Assembly: GCA_945877725.1 (NCBI GenBank)
Contig: CAMDXR010000023.1
Coordinates: forward strand, 1 to 18,356
Length of the DNA: 18,356 nt
Direction: 5' to 3'
From: Limnohabitans sp. Rim8
Lineage (GTDB): Bacteria > Pseudomonadota > Gammaproteobacteria > Burkholderiales > Burkholderiaceae_C
Made by a program: the position numbers and the translations under genes. Shown in pieces: positions 7,060-14,374 of this stretch; the first letter of the stretch is position 1; each line of letters starts with the position of its first letter. The notes beneath the pieces are model-generated. The model saw only the letters and a program-made list of their open reading frames with translations. It ran no database searches and was not told the origin of the DNA.

Positions 7060-7450
7060 ACGGGCGGTCTGGATTGCGCTGCTGGGCTTGCCCTGCCTCA
7101 TGTGGGCCTTTGCTGCGGTGGCCAGCAACCCGCAAGCCGAGTTGCAGCGTTGGCAACAAGCAGCAGGGCAGCCGGGCAACGCTGCACGCGGACAGGTATT
7201 TTTTGGTCAGCGCCATGGCAGTGAATGGTCTTGTGCTTCTTGTCACGGGCAGCCCCCAACGCAGGACAGCAAGCATGCATCGACCGGCAAAAAAATCACA
7301 GCCCTGGCGCCGGCATTCAATTCTGAGCGTTTCACGGACAGTGCCAAGGTGGATAAATGGTTCAAGCGCAATTGCAAAGATGTGTTGTCTCGCGAGTGCA
7401 CGTCCATTGAAAAGGCCGATGTGCTGGCGTATCTGCTGGGGTTGAAATGA
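7052..7450 (+). CDS. shp: SHP-type monoheme cytochrome c (DUF1924)
   Basis: A 132-residue periplasmic cytochrome c of the 'sphaeroides heme protein' family. A signal peptide (about residues 1-24, ending AAVA) precedes one heme site, CASCH (residues 61-65). The SHP signature follows: RFTDSAKVDKWFKRNC, where Asn107 matches the unusual sixth heme ligand of Rhodobacter SHP, and Cys108/Cys116 match its disulfide next to the heme. In Rhodobacter SHP the asparagine leaves when O2, NO or other small ligands bind. The start at ATG 7052 has GGAAA upstream and overlaps the DUF5666 stop by 8 bases (GTG 7049 is possible). The next gene overlaps by 4 bases or abuts. The known partner of SHP is a diheme cytochrome, which is the next gene. 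The physiological substrate is unknown. Confidence 0.93.
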   Translation: MTKRAVWIALLGLPCLMWAFAAVASNPQAELQRWQQAAGQPGNAARGQVFFGQRHGSEWSCASCHGQPPTQDSKHASTGKKITALAPAFNSERFTDSAKVDKWFKRNCKDVLSRECTSIEKADVLAYLLGLK

Positions 7451-7956
7451 TGAAATATTTGTTGCAAAAGCCTTGGTTTTTATCCGGTTTGGTCAATGCA
7501 TTGGTGGCGGCAGTGGCGGTGACGGGGACCCTGACAGGGACGACATTGGCTTGGGCCGATGGGCGACTCAATCCCTCGCAGGTGTTGCCAATTTACAAGC
7601 AGGAGTGTGCGGCATGCCACATGGCTTATCCGCCCGGGATGTTGCCAGCAGCGTCTTGGCAACGGATCATGAGTGGACTTGAGCGGCATTACGGCACCGA
7701 TGCGTCTTTGGAGCCTGCGCAGGTTAAGCAAATTTCCGTTTGGTTGAAGTCCAATGCGGGCACTTATAAGCGTGTGAATGAAGAGCCACCCGAGGATCGC
7801 ATCACCCGCTCTGCGTGGTTTGCACGCAAGCACCGCGAAGTGGAGGCTGCGGTCTGGAAACGCGGCAGCATCAAGAGCGCTGCTCAGTGCGCGGCCTGTC
7901 ATACGCAAGCGGAGCAAGGCAACTTTGATGAGCACCAAGTTCGTATACCGCTTTGA
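7447..7956 (+). CDS. Diheme cytochrome c (DHC), electron partner of SHP
   Basis: A 169-residue periplasmic diheme cytochrome. A signal peptide (about 1-37, ending TLAWA) is followed by two heme sites, CAACH at residues 54-58 and CAACH at 148-152. The stretch between them (MLPAASWQRIMSGLERHYG) is typical of the DHC family. In purple bacteria DHC is a redox partner of SHP, and the genes lie together as they do here. ATG 7447 overlaps the SHP stop as ATGA, which suggests translational coupling; the second ATG at 7450 is equally possible. It is followed after 42 bases by the membrane cytochrome b, from which it likely takes electrons. Confidence 0.92.
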   Translation: MMKYLLQKPWFLSGLVNALVAAVAVTGTLTGTTLAWADGRLNPSQVLPIYKQECAACHMAYPPGMLPAASWQRIMSGLERHYGTDASLEPAQVKQISVWLKSNAGTYKRVNEEPPEDRITRSAWFARKHREVEAAVWKRGSIKSAAQCAACHTQAEQGNFDEHQVRIPL

Positions 7957-7998
7957 ATCCACTGACCATTGCATCGCTACACAAGATTGAAGTTTGAA

Positions 7999-8736
7999 AT
8001 GTCGACCCACATAACTGCGTTGAATGATGCCCCATCGGCTGTGACTGCGCCTACCAGACGCACGGTGGATGCTTTCACAAGAAGCTTGCATGCCATGATG
8101 GCTTTGAGTTTTGCCGGGGCCTACATCACCGCTGAAAGCGAAACTTTTAGGCTGGAACATGTCACCCTGGGTTACACGCTGGGGGGGGTGTTGTTGGTGC
8201 GTGTGGTGTGGGGTTTGTGGGGTCCCAAGTATGAGCGCTGGTCGGCCATGTGGGGCAAGCTGCGTGGACTGGGCGCCTGGTTCAGGGCGTTGCGTTCCGG
8301 CGATGTGGCCTGGCGGCAAGCGCAAAACTTGTTCATGGCTACGGCCGTAGCGACCATTTTGTTGTCCATTGCGCCCCTGGTGTTGTCCGGCTTGGCTGTT
8401 GACCAGGAGTGGACGGGTGATTGGATGGAAGAGGTTCACGAGTTCATGGGGGATTTCATGTTGTCGGCGGTTTTGGCGCACATTGCCGCAGTCGTGGTCC
8501 TCAGTTTGCTTAGAAAGCGTAATTTGGCGATGCCCATGCTCACTGGCCGTGTGCCGGGTGTTGGCCCCGATTTAGCGCCCTCCAATCACAGATTTTTGAC
8601 GGCCGTTTTGTGGGTTGCGGTCCTGTCGTTCTGGTTTTGGCAATGGCAAGAGTCCCCGCAAGCCCAAGTCGCAAGCGGCACTTCCTGGGTGCTGCCATTT
8701 GCTGGCAAGGCACAATCCGAAGACGATGAAGATTGA
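7999..8736 (+). CDS. Membrane cytochrome b (b561/hydrogenase-type)
   Basis: A 245-residue integral membrane cytochrome with four predicted helices carrying heme-ligand histidines at 31 (SLHAMM), 54 (LEHVTLGY), 147 (EEVHEFMG) and 161 (LAHIAAV). This is the pattern of the bacterial cytochrome b561 / Ni,Fe-hydrogenase b-type family, which binds two b hemes and links the quinone pool to periplasmic c-type partners. The GHNPxG motif common in the family is not recognisable; RQAQN stands in its place. The C-terminus after the last helix is acidic (SEDDED). The ATG at 7999 is preferred over a TTG at 7969. It lies between the diheme cytochrome and the response regulator in one operon. Confidence 0.88.
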   Translation: MSTHITALNDAPSAVTAPTRRTVDAFTRSLHAMMALSFAGAYITAESETFRLEHVTLGYTLGGVLLVRVVWGLWGPKYERWSAMWGKLRGLGAWFRALRSGDVAWRQAQNLFMATAVATILLSIAPLVLSGLAVDQEWTGDWMEEVHEFMGDFMLSAVLAHIAAVVVLSLLRKRNLAMPMLTGRVPGVGPDLAPSNHRFLTAVLWVAVLSFWFWQWQESPQAQVASGTSWVLPFAGKAQSEDDED

Positions 8737-8765
8737 TTATTCAGACACAGGGTCAGGCAATTCAG

Positions 8766-9464
8766 ATGCGCGTTTTACTGGCAGAAGATGACGAACTTCT
8801 GGGCTCCGGCCTGAAGGCAGGCTTGCAGCAGCAAGGTTTCCTGGTGGATTGGGTCCGGGATGGCGTGGCGGCGCAACGTGAGTTGTTGACGGCTGTGTAT
8901 CAGGCGTCTGTGCTGGATTTAGGCTTGCCCCGGCAGGACGGTATGCAGTGCCTGACGGCCGTGCGGCGTCAAAAAATCACCACCCCTATTTTGATTTTGA
9001 CCGCACGCGATGGTGTGGCCGATCGCATTGCCGGTCTGGATGCGGGGGCCGACGATTATTTGGCCAAGCCTGTAGATTTATTAGAGCTGGCTGCTCGCTT
9101 GCGTGCCTTGGTGCGCAGAGCGCATGGTGTTTCTGAGCCGACCCTAGAGGCCGGTGCCCTCCGCCTTGACCCCGCCTCGCGGCAGGTTTGGTTGGGCGGG
9201 CAGCAGGTGGAACTGTCGCTTCGCGAATACGAGGTGTTGCAAATCTTCATGCTGAACGCCGGGCGAGTTTTGACGCGTGCCCAAATTGAGCAGCACTTGT
9301 ACCAGTGGGGTACCGAGGTCAGTAGCAACACGGTGGAGGTGCATATTTATAACTTGCGCAAGAAACTGCGGTCGGACGTGATCGAGACTTTGCGCGGGGT
9401 GGGCTATTTGTTGCCTCGGCAAGTCAAGGCTCAAGCTGATCTTCAGCAACAGGGCAAGTCATGA
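8766..9464 (+). CDS. OmpR-family response regulator (QseB/PmrA-like)
   Basis: A 233-residue DNA-binding response regulator. The receiver domain (1-115) has the acidic pair Asp8/Asp9, phosphoacceptor Asp51 (VLDLGLP), Thr79 and Lys101 (LAKPVD). The C-terminal winged helix (about 130-220) contains LSLREYEVLQIFMLNAGRVL and the recognition part VEVHIYNLRKKL, ending RGVGYLL. It resembles the QseB/PmrA subgroup. The ATG at 8766 begins the conserved MRVLLAEDD; an upstream in-frame TTG is rejected. Its stop overlaps the kinase start by 4 bases (ATGA), so the two are translationally coupled. It probably regulates its own operon; three YTTAAK elements upstream of the operon are possible targets. Confidence 0.95.
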   Translation: MRVLLAEDDELLGSGLKAGLQQQGFLVDWVRDGVAAQRELLTAVYQASVLDLGLPRQDGMQCLTAVRRQKITTPILILTARDGVADRIAGLDAGADDYLAKPVDLLELAARLRALVRRAHGVSEPTLEAGALRLDPASRQVWLGGQQVELSLREYEVLQIFMLNAGRVLTRAQIEQHLYQWGTEVSSNTVEVHIYNLRKKLRSDVIETLRGVGYLLPRQVKAQADLQQQGKS

Positions 9465-10795
9465 GGGCCTGGCGTCAATCTTCTTTGCAGTGGCGACTGA
9501 CCTTGAGTGTGTTGTTGGCAACGGGCGGGGTCTGGGCGGTGGTGTTGGTGATGACTTGGGTGACCACCGAACACGAACTGAATGAACTGCTTGACGCCCA
9601 TCTGGCCCAAACAGCCGCTGTGTTGGTGGCGCAAGCTGACGAAGATCACGATGACGATTTCACCACCGCTGCCGTATTGCACAAGTACCAACCCCGGGTA
9701 GCTTTTCAAATATGGCACGAAAACGAGTTGATCGCTCGTTCTGCTGAAGCCCCTGCCGAAGCTTTGGCTCCCTTGGGGAAAAGTGGCATTTCCGATCAAG
9801 AAAGGGACCAAAAATATTGGCGGGTGTTTGCGACTCCCGGACGTGAAGACGATGTCTGGATCATGGTGGCCGAGTTGCAGTCTGCCCGGCATGACATTCT
9901 GAATGCCGGTTTGCAGTCGGCCATTGTCCCCATGTTGCTGGCATTGCCCGCTTTGGCTTTGTTGATCTGGGGCGCCATATTCCAGTCTTTATCCCCTTTG
10001 CGGAAATTAAGTCAGTCGGTTGCCCAGCGTCATGCCGATGCCCGCGAACCCCTGCATGAAGATGTTTCGGCAGAGGTGCAACCTTTGGTCCAGGCATTGA
10101 ATCAGCTTTTTGAAAAGATGGCGCTCCAAATGGAAAACGAGCGCCGTTTTACCGCCGATGCCGCCCATGAATTGCGTACCCCCATTGCGGCCATTCGGAT
10201 GCAAGCCCAAGTGGCATTGGGCGCGGATCAAGACGGTGAGAGGGCCAGCGCCCTTGGCGCGGTGTTGCAAGGCTGCGATCGCGCCACCCGTCTGGTGACC
10301 CAGTTGTTGCAGTTGGCCCGACTGGATGCCGGGGTGGATTCAATGGCATCGGAGACTTGCGATGGGGTGGCCGAAACCCGCGCCACTTTGGCAGACTTGG
10401 GCCCCAGGGTGTTGAGTAAACAGCAAAGTCTTAGCTTAGATGCGCCTGAAGTTTTGCCCTTGGCCATGCCACCGGGTTGGGTGGGCGTTTTGGTGAGTAA
10501 CCTGATCGACAATGCCCATCGTTACAGCCCCGAAGGTTCCAGCATACGTGTGAAATGGGAGGCATTGCCCATGCCGCGTTTGGTGGTTGAAGACAGTGGC
10601 GCGGGCATGAGCGATGAAAACTTGCAGCGTTTGGGAGACCGGTTTTTCCGAGTGCCTGGCCATGCTGCCGATGGCAGCGGCCTAGGCTGGTCCATTGTGC
10701 GCCGGTTGGCACAACACAGTCAGTTGCAAGTGCGGGTGGATCGCAGCCCCGAGTTGGGTGGTTTGCGTGTGGCATTGACCTGGCCAAGCACTTAA
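9461..10795 (+). CDS. Sensor histidine kinase (QseC-like)
   Basis: A 444-residue inner-membrane histidine kinase, partner of the preceding response regulator. Membrane helices lie at about 13-33 and 152-174, enclosing a periplasmic domain of roughly 115 residues that carries an acidic cluster DEDHDDD (60-66). A HAMP-like linker leads to the H-box TADAAHELRTPIAAIR with phosphoacceptor His236, then the N-box (SNLIDNAHRYSPEG), G1 (VEDSGAGM) and G2 (GSGLGWSIVRRL). All catalytic boxes are intact. The small sensor domain resembles QseC/PmrB types, whose signals include metals and envelope stress. Being in an operon with SHP and diheme cytochromes, it may sense the redox state or ligand handled by them; this is inference. 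Confidence 0.95.
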   Translation: MRAWRQSSLQWRLTLSVLLATGGVWAVVLVMTWVTTEHELNELLDAHLAQTAAVLVAQADEDHDDDFTTAAVLHKYQPRVAFQIWHENELIARSAEAPAEALAPLGKSGISDQERDQKYWRVFATPGREDDVWIMVAELQSARHDILNAGLQSAIVPMLLALPALALLIWGAIFQSLSPLRKLSQSVAQRHADAREPLHEDVSAEVQPLVQALNQLFEKMALQMENERRFTADAAHELRTPIAAIRMQAQVALGADQDGERASALGAVLQGCDRATRLVTQLLQLARLDAGVDSMASETCDGVAETRATLADLGPRVLSKQQSLSLDAPEVLPLAMPPGWVGVLVSNLIDNAHRYSPEGSSIRVKWEALPMPRLVVEDSGAGMSDENLQRLGDRFFRVPGHAADGSGLGWSIVRRLAQHSQLQVRVDRSPELGGLRVALTWPST

Positions 10796-10848
10796 AGTCG
10801 AGTTGGTGTTTTAGCGCTTATCAAAGAGGTCTGAGACAGGTGGTGAAG

Positions 10849-10959
10849 ATGGACTTCGTCAGCGTTTTCTTAGGCATGCTTTTGGCCTGCCTTGCGAGCC
10901 AAGTTGTGTCGCCCCATCGACAGCGTCAACCCAGGGGCTTGCTTATAGTCCAAGCATGA
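10849..10959 (+). CDS. Candidate 36-residue membrane peptide overlapping maoC start
   Basis: An open frame of 36 codons begins at ATG 10849, with AGGTGG five bases upstream, the strongest Shine-Dalgarno sequence in this gap. It ends in a TGA that overlaps the next gene's ATG as ATGA. The peptide has a hydrophobic N-terminal half (FVSVFLGMLLACLA) and a basic C-terminal half (HRQRQPRG), like a single-span membrane peptide or signal sequence. The following hydratase gene lacks a good ribosome-binding site of its own, so coupling from this frame would make sense. No homologue is recognised, and chance cannot be excluded for such a short frame. Confidence 0.35.
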   Translation: MDFVSVFLGMLLACLASQVVSPHRQRQPRGLLIVQA

Positions 10960-11411
10960 GAACTTTTGACACCCTTGCTGATTTGGCCGCCTGCGTTGGG
11001 CAACATGTGGCCGCAACCGATTGGGTGGATATCACCCAACATCAGGTGAACCAGTTTGCCGAGGCCACGGGAGATCACCAATGGATTCACGTTGATGTGG
11101 AACGGGCGAAAAAGGGGCCTTTCGGTGCCCCGATTGCGCATGGTTTCCTGACCCTTTCTCTGCTGTCTCAATTTTTTGACAAAACCATTGTGGTCACTTC
11201 GGCCCGCATGGGAGTGAACTACGGTTTAAACAAGGTGCGCTTCATGGCCCCCGTGCCTGTGGGCAGTCGTTTGCGGGCCAATTTGCATTTGCACGCGGCC
11301 AAGCCCATTGAGGGCAATGGCCTGCAATTGCAGTGGAACGTCACCGTGGAAAGGGAGGGCAGCGACAAACCGGTTTGCGCGGCCGAGTCCCTGGTGCTGA
11401 TTTATGCCTGA
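10956..11411 (+). CDS. MaoC-family (R)-specific enoyl-CoA hydratase/dehydratase
   Basis: A 151-residue hot-dog-fold hydratase of the MaoC/PhaJ family, which adds water to enoyl-CoA (giving (R)-3-hydroxyacyl-CoA) or carries out related dehydrations in the cytosol. The hydratase-2 motif is clear: FAEATGDHQWIHVD with catalytic Asp40 and His45, followed by GPFGAPIAHGFLTLSL. The size is normal for a single-domain member. The ATG has no clear ribosome-binding site; a candidate small frame ends exactly on it, and TATAGT lies 7 bases upstream. It may supply monomers for polyhydroxyalkanoate or take part in branched acyl-CoA breakdown; no neighbour decides. Its last 10 bases overlap the end of the convergent trmL. 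Confidence 0.92.
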   Translation: MRTFDTLADLAACVGQHVAATDWVDITQHQVNQFAEATGDHQWIHVDVERAKKGPFGAPIAHGFLTLSLLSQFFDKTIVVTSARMGVNYGLNKVRFMAPVPVGSRLRANLHLHAAKPIEGNGLQLQWNVTVEREGSDKPVCAAESLVLIYA

Positions 11412-11905
11412 AAACCGCTGGGCGGTGTCGGCGCAGGGTGGGCACCTGCAAAGTCATTTTGGCGCCACGCCTCAAAGACCGTGACCGCCACGGCGTTCGA
11501 CAGATTCAGGCTGCGTTGGCCCTCCAGCATGGGTAATTTGATCCGCTGGGCGGGGACAAACTGCTCCCGTAATTCAGGTGCCAAGCCCCGGGTTTCGGAG
11601 CCAAAAACCAACCAATCGCCAAGCTCGAATTGCACACTGTGCGCGGCACGACTGCCCCGGGTGGTGAGTGCAAACATGCGTTCAGAATCCGGTTTTTCTT
11701 GGGCCAGAAAAGCCGCCCAGTTGGCGTGACGGCGTAAATCTGCGTATTCGTGGTAATCCAGTCCAGCCCGGCGCATGTGCTTGTCATCCATTGAAAAGCC
11801 CAAGGGTTCGATCAGGTGCAGGGTGCAACCCGTGTTGGCAGCCAGTCGGATGACGTTGCCGGTATTGGGTGGAATTTCGGGCTCGACCAAGACAATATGG
11901 AACAT
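11402..11905 (-). CDS. trmL: tRNA (cytidine(34)-2'-O)-methyltransferase TrmL
   Basis: A 167-residue SPOUT-class RNA methyltransferase. It uses SAM to methylate the 2'-O of the wobble base (C or cmnm5U at position 34) of tRNA-Leu isoacceptors. Family landmarks are PEIPPNTGNVIRLAANTGC at the N-terminus, the knot segment LVFGSETRGLAPEL, and LPMLEGQRSLNLSNAVAV at the C-terminal knot, where SAM binds. Length and motif order match TrmL. The C-terminal tail after AWRQ is proline-rich. It lies 51 bases downstream of comF on the same strand and is probably co-transcribed with it. It converges with and overlaps the hydratase gene by 10 bases. Confidence 0.95.
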   Translation of the reverse strand: MFHIVLVEPEIPPNTGNVIRLAANTGCTLHLIEPLGFSMDDKHMRRAGLDYHEYADLRRHANWAAFLAQEKPDSERMFALTTRGSRAAHSVQFELGDWLVFGSETRGLAPELREQFVPAQRIKLPMLEGQRSLNLSNAVAVTVFEAWRQNDFAGAHPAPTPPSGFQA

Positions 11906-11956
11906 GGCCGGTATTGTGCCTTGTGAGCCGGGCTAGATTTGCCCCCCGTGGGGTGT

Positions 11957-12706
11957 TCAGGGCTCGCCGCCGGCTTCGGTTCTTGCCAGCACCACGGCAC
12001 TGATGTGCAGCGCCCCGGCTTGGCGCAGCACCCGGGCCGCTGTGTGCAATGAGGCACCGCTGGTCATCACATCGTCAATCAGAACCACGCGTTTCCCCCT
12101 AATTTGCAGGGCTCTTAGGGGCTCCACTGCAAAGGCCCCTTCCAAGTTTGCCAGTCGTTCAGCTCGGGGCAAGCTGCGTTGCGATGGCGTGTCTCGGGTA
12201 CGTAACAACAACTGGGCATCTGCCTTGGTGGGTCTGAGTTGCCTAGCCAGCAACCACGCTTGGTTGTATCCGCGTTCCGACAGGCGTTCGGCAGACAAGG
12301 GAATGGGCAACACCCAGTCTGCAGCATCCAGGGTGTCTTCGACCCAGGCGGCGCTGAGCATCAAGGTGGCCAATGGCCCGGCCCAGCCAGCCCGATGCTT
12401 GAATTTAAAGCGGGCAATCAGGTCAACCCAAGGCCAGGCGTAGGCGGTGGCCGTGAGGCAAAGGTCCAGTGGCGGGGGCGTTTTAAGGCAGGTGCCGCAG
12501 CGTTTGGCGGGGTGGGGTAAGGGCAGGGCGCAGGTCATGCAACGATGAACAGGCCCTGCAAATTGGCTGATACAAAGATCGCACAATGGGGATTGTGGCC
12601 AGCGATGGCACAGGGCACAACGGCTGGGCAGCCAGCCCCAAACCCGGTCGGGTCGGTGCGCCGTCAGGTGTGTAGCGCCTATTCCCCAGAACCATTTGGA
12701 ACCCAT
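11957..12706 (-). CDS. comF: ComF family phosphoribosyltransferase-like protein
   Basis: A 249-residue ComF/GntX-type protein. The N-terminal zinc-ribbon region has CxxC pairs: Cys30/33, Cys42/45, Cys56/59 and Cys70/73. The C-terminal phosphoribosyltransferase fold has the PRPP-binding motif VVLIDDVMTSGAS (207-219) and the family block PIPLSAERLSERGYNQAWLLA. In Gram-positive and some Gram-negative bacteria ComF helps bring incoming single-stranded DNA into the cytosol during transformation; the role in Burkholderiales is less certain. The start at ATG 12706 is a choice among weak ones: in-frame GTG 12739 and TTG 12763 lie upstream, and no Shine-Dalgarno sequence is evident. It diverges from the methyltransferase gene. 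Confidence 0.92.
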   Translation of the reverse strand: MGSKWFWGIGATHLTAHRPDRVWGWLPSRCALCHRWPQSPLCDLCISQFAGPVHRCMTCALPLPHPAKRCGTCLKTPPPLDLCLTATAYAWPWVDLIARFKFKHRAGWAGPLATLMLSAAWVEDTLDAADWVLPIPLSAERLSERGYNQAWLLARQLRPTKADAQLLLRTRDTPSQRSLPRAERLANLEGAFAVEPLRALQIRGKRVVLIDDVMTSGASLHTAARVLRQAGALHISAVVLARTEAGGEP

Positions 12707-12797
12707 TAAATCAATATACTGCCCGCATGCCCTGCCCACAAGTGAGACGAACCAGTAGTTCAATGTGGCCAGTTCACCTCTTTTGCTTCTCTAGTTA

Positions 12798-13712
12798 ATG
12801 TCTTCACCCGAACGCCCTCCCTCGCTGGACCCTGTTGCTGCTGCCCGTTGGGCGGCCCATGGCTTGGGGCCTGCCTCCCCATGGTTGCACGAAGAAGTGG
12901 CCGCCCGAATGATGGACCGACTGGACTTTATCAAGCTGAAACCGCAACGGTGGATCCATTGGGAACCATTGACTGGGGGTTTATTGGCCCAACGGGCTTT
13001 GCAGGCGCGTTATCCGAAGGCCGAGGTTTGGCTGGAAAGTGATCAACCCGGTCAAGCTCTGTCAGCCCAAACGGCGGTTCAGGCGCGTTGGTGGCAAATG
13101 GCGCGTTGGCGGGGTCCCAAGATTCAGGTGGGCACCCCCCTGGGCGGTCAGGCTCAGATGATTTGGGCCAATATGCTGTTGCACACTTCAGCTCACCCCC
13201 AAAATTTATTGAAAATCTGGCACAAATTGCTGGATACAGACGGTTTTTTGATGTTTTCTTGCCTAGGGCCGGACACTTTGCGTGAATTACGCGACCTGTA
13301 CGCCCGGCAAGGCTGGCCTGAACCTGCCCACGAATTCACCGACATGCACGATTGGGGGGACATGTTGGTCGAGGCGGGTTTTGCCGAGCCCGTGATGGAC
13401 ATGGAACGCATCACCCTGACTTTTGAAACCCCGGACCGCCTGTTGGCTGAGCTGCGTGAATTGGGCAGAAACCTGCATATTCAGCGTTTTGCCGGTCTGC
13501 GGGGCCGCCGTTGGCACGCTCAGTTGACCCAGTTGCTCATGGGTTTGGCCCGACCCGAAGAGGGCGGGAGGCTAGCGCTGAGTTTCGAAATTGTTTACGG
13601 GCATGCCCTGAAACCTAGGCCCCGGGCCAAGTTGAGTGCCCAAACAGAAATCGGCTTGGACCAAATGCGGCAAATGCTCCGCAACGGTGCCGGGATATCC
13701 GACAAAGTTTGA
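12798..13712 (+). CDS. BioC-like class I methyltransferase with degenerate motif I
   Basis: A 304-residue protein like the BioC (malonyl-ACP O-methyltransferase) family of biotin synthesis. The second half is convincing: IWANMLLHTSAHPQNLLKIW, LLDTDGFLMFSCLGPDTLRE, HEFTDMHDWGDMLVEAGFAEPVMDME, then the substrate-lid part with RLLAELRELGRN. The SAM-binding motif I, normally DLGCGTG, is replaced by the stretch around HWEPLTGG (residues 54-61), and the acidic loop is also changed (VWLESDQPG). It may still bind SAM differently, may have lost activity, or may act on another substrate. No other biotin genes are in the window. It is divergent from comF, with about 90 bases between. Confidence 0.8.
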   Translation: MSSPERPPSLDPVAAARWAAHGLGPASPWLHEEVAARMMDRLDFIKLKPQRWIHWEPLTGGLLAQRALQARYPKAEVWLESDQPGQALSAQTAVQARWWQMARWRGPKIQVGTPLGGQAQMIWANMLLHTSAHPQNLLKIWHKLLDTDGFLMFSCLGPDTLRELRDLYARQGWPEPAHEFTDMHDWGDMLVEAGFAEPVMDMERITLTFETPDRLLAELRELGRNLHIQRFAGLRGRRWHAQLTQLLMGLARPEEGGRLALSFEIVYGHALKPRPRAKLSAQTEIGLDQMRQMLRNGAGISDKV

Positions 13713-13807
13713 GTTGAATCAAAACACCCTCTTAACTCGGGTAAAATCTGCCCGGATTTAGCTGGAATATGTGCTTTTTTGCATGTTAGGTTATTGAAAG
13801 TTGACTC

Positions 13808-14296
13808 GTGTCAAATCCAACTTACCAGTTCGCACAAGAATCTTTGCAGGCCTCGGAGCCCACCATTCAGTGGCGTCTCAGACGGAACTGCTCAGTGACA
13901 CCCGCCCAATTGGGTTGGCTGTATTTTTCGTTGTGCGTTTTGTCGTTAGGCATCGGGGTTTTCTTCTGGTTGCAGGGGGCAACTTTGGTGTTGGCTTTTG
14001 CCGGTTTGGAAATAACACTGGTAGGCGTGGCTTTTCTGGCCTACGCCCGCCATGCGACCGATGGTGAGTGGATTTCACTGCAAGGCACCCGCCTGGTTGT
14101 GGAATGCGAATCTGCCGGACGCCGTGAACGGGCCGAATTTGCCCGTCAATGGGTCAGGGTCGAGCCAAAGTCTGGCGACCACAGTCTGATCGAGTTGTCA
14201 GGCCAAGGTCGTTCGATCGAGGTGGGGCGCTTTGTGCGTCCCGAACTGCGTCAAGTTTTGGCGCGTGAAATCAGAAGTGCATTGCGCAATGCGTGA
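13808..14296 (+). CDS. DUF2244 membrane protein upstream of cytochrome oxidase
   Basis: A 162-residue integral membrane protein of the DUF2244 family, often found beside heme-copper oxidase genes in proteobacteria. Two adjacent hydrophobic helices (about 34-56 and 58-80) are followed by a soluble domain with the family pattern GEWISLQGTRLVVE and ARQWVRVE. GTG 13808 is taken as start; the ribosome-binding site is weak. It is 78 bases upstream of ctaC on the same strand and likely transcribed with the oxidase operon. Its function is not known; a role in oxidase assembly or stability is an inference from position. Confidence 0.88.
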   Translation: MSNPTYQFAQESLQASEPTIQWRLRRNCSVTPAQLGWLYFSLCVLSLGIGVFFWLQGATLVLAFAGLEITLVGVAFLAYARHATDGEWISLQGTRLVVECESAGRRERAEFARQWVRVEPKSGDHSLIELSGQGRSIEVGRFVRPELRQVLAREIRSALRNA

Positions 14297-14374
14297 TGCG
14301 GGGTGGCAAATCCGGCAAGTGCTGGTTTTGTCCATGGTGTGGGTTCAACAGAGACTTGGAAGTTAGTGAGAACT

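Noticed and set aside
7480..8481. Minus-strand open frame of 333 codons across the cytochrome genes
   Set aside because: It is the shadow of the diheme cytochrome and cytochrome b genes, which have clear heme-binding motifs; the antisense translation is low-complexity and unlike any family known to me.
12707..12763. Longer N-terminus for ComF starting at TTG 12763
   Set aside because: The extra 19 residues do not resemble the family, the codon is a rare start, and no ribosome-binding site precedes it; the later ATG is also weakly supported.
13742..13747. TAAAAT as a -10 element for the DUF2244/oxidase operon
   Set aside because: No -35 element lies at 16-18 bases; the nearest candidate TTGAAT is 22 bases away. 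A promoter is expected in 13713-13807 but cannot be placed from sequence.
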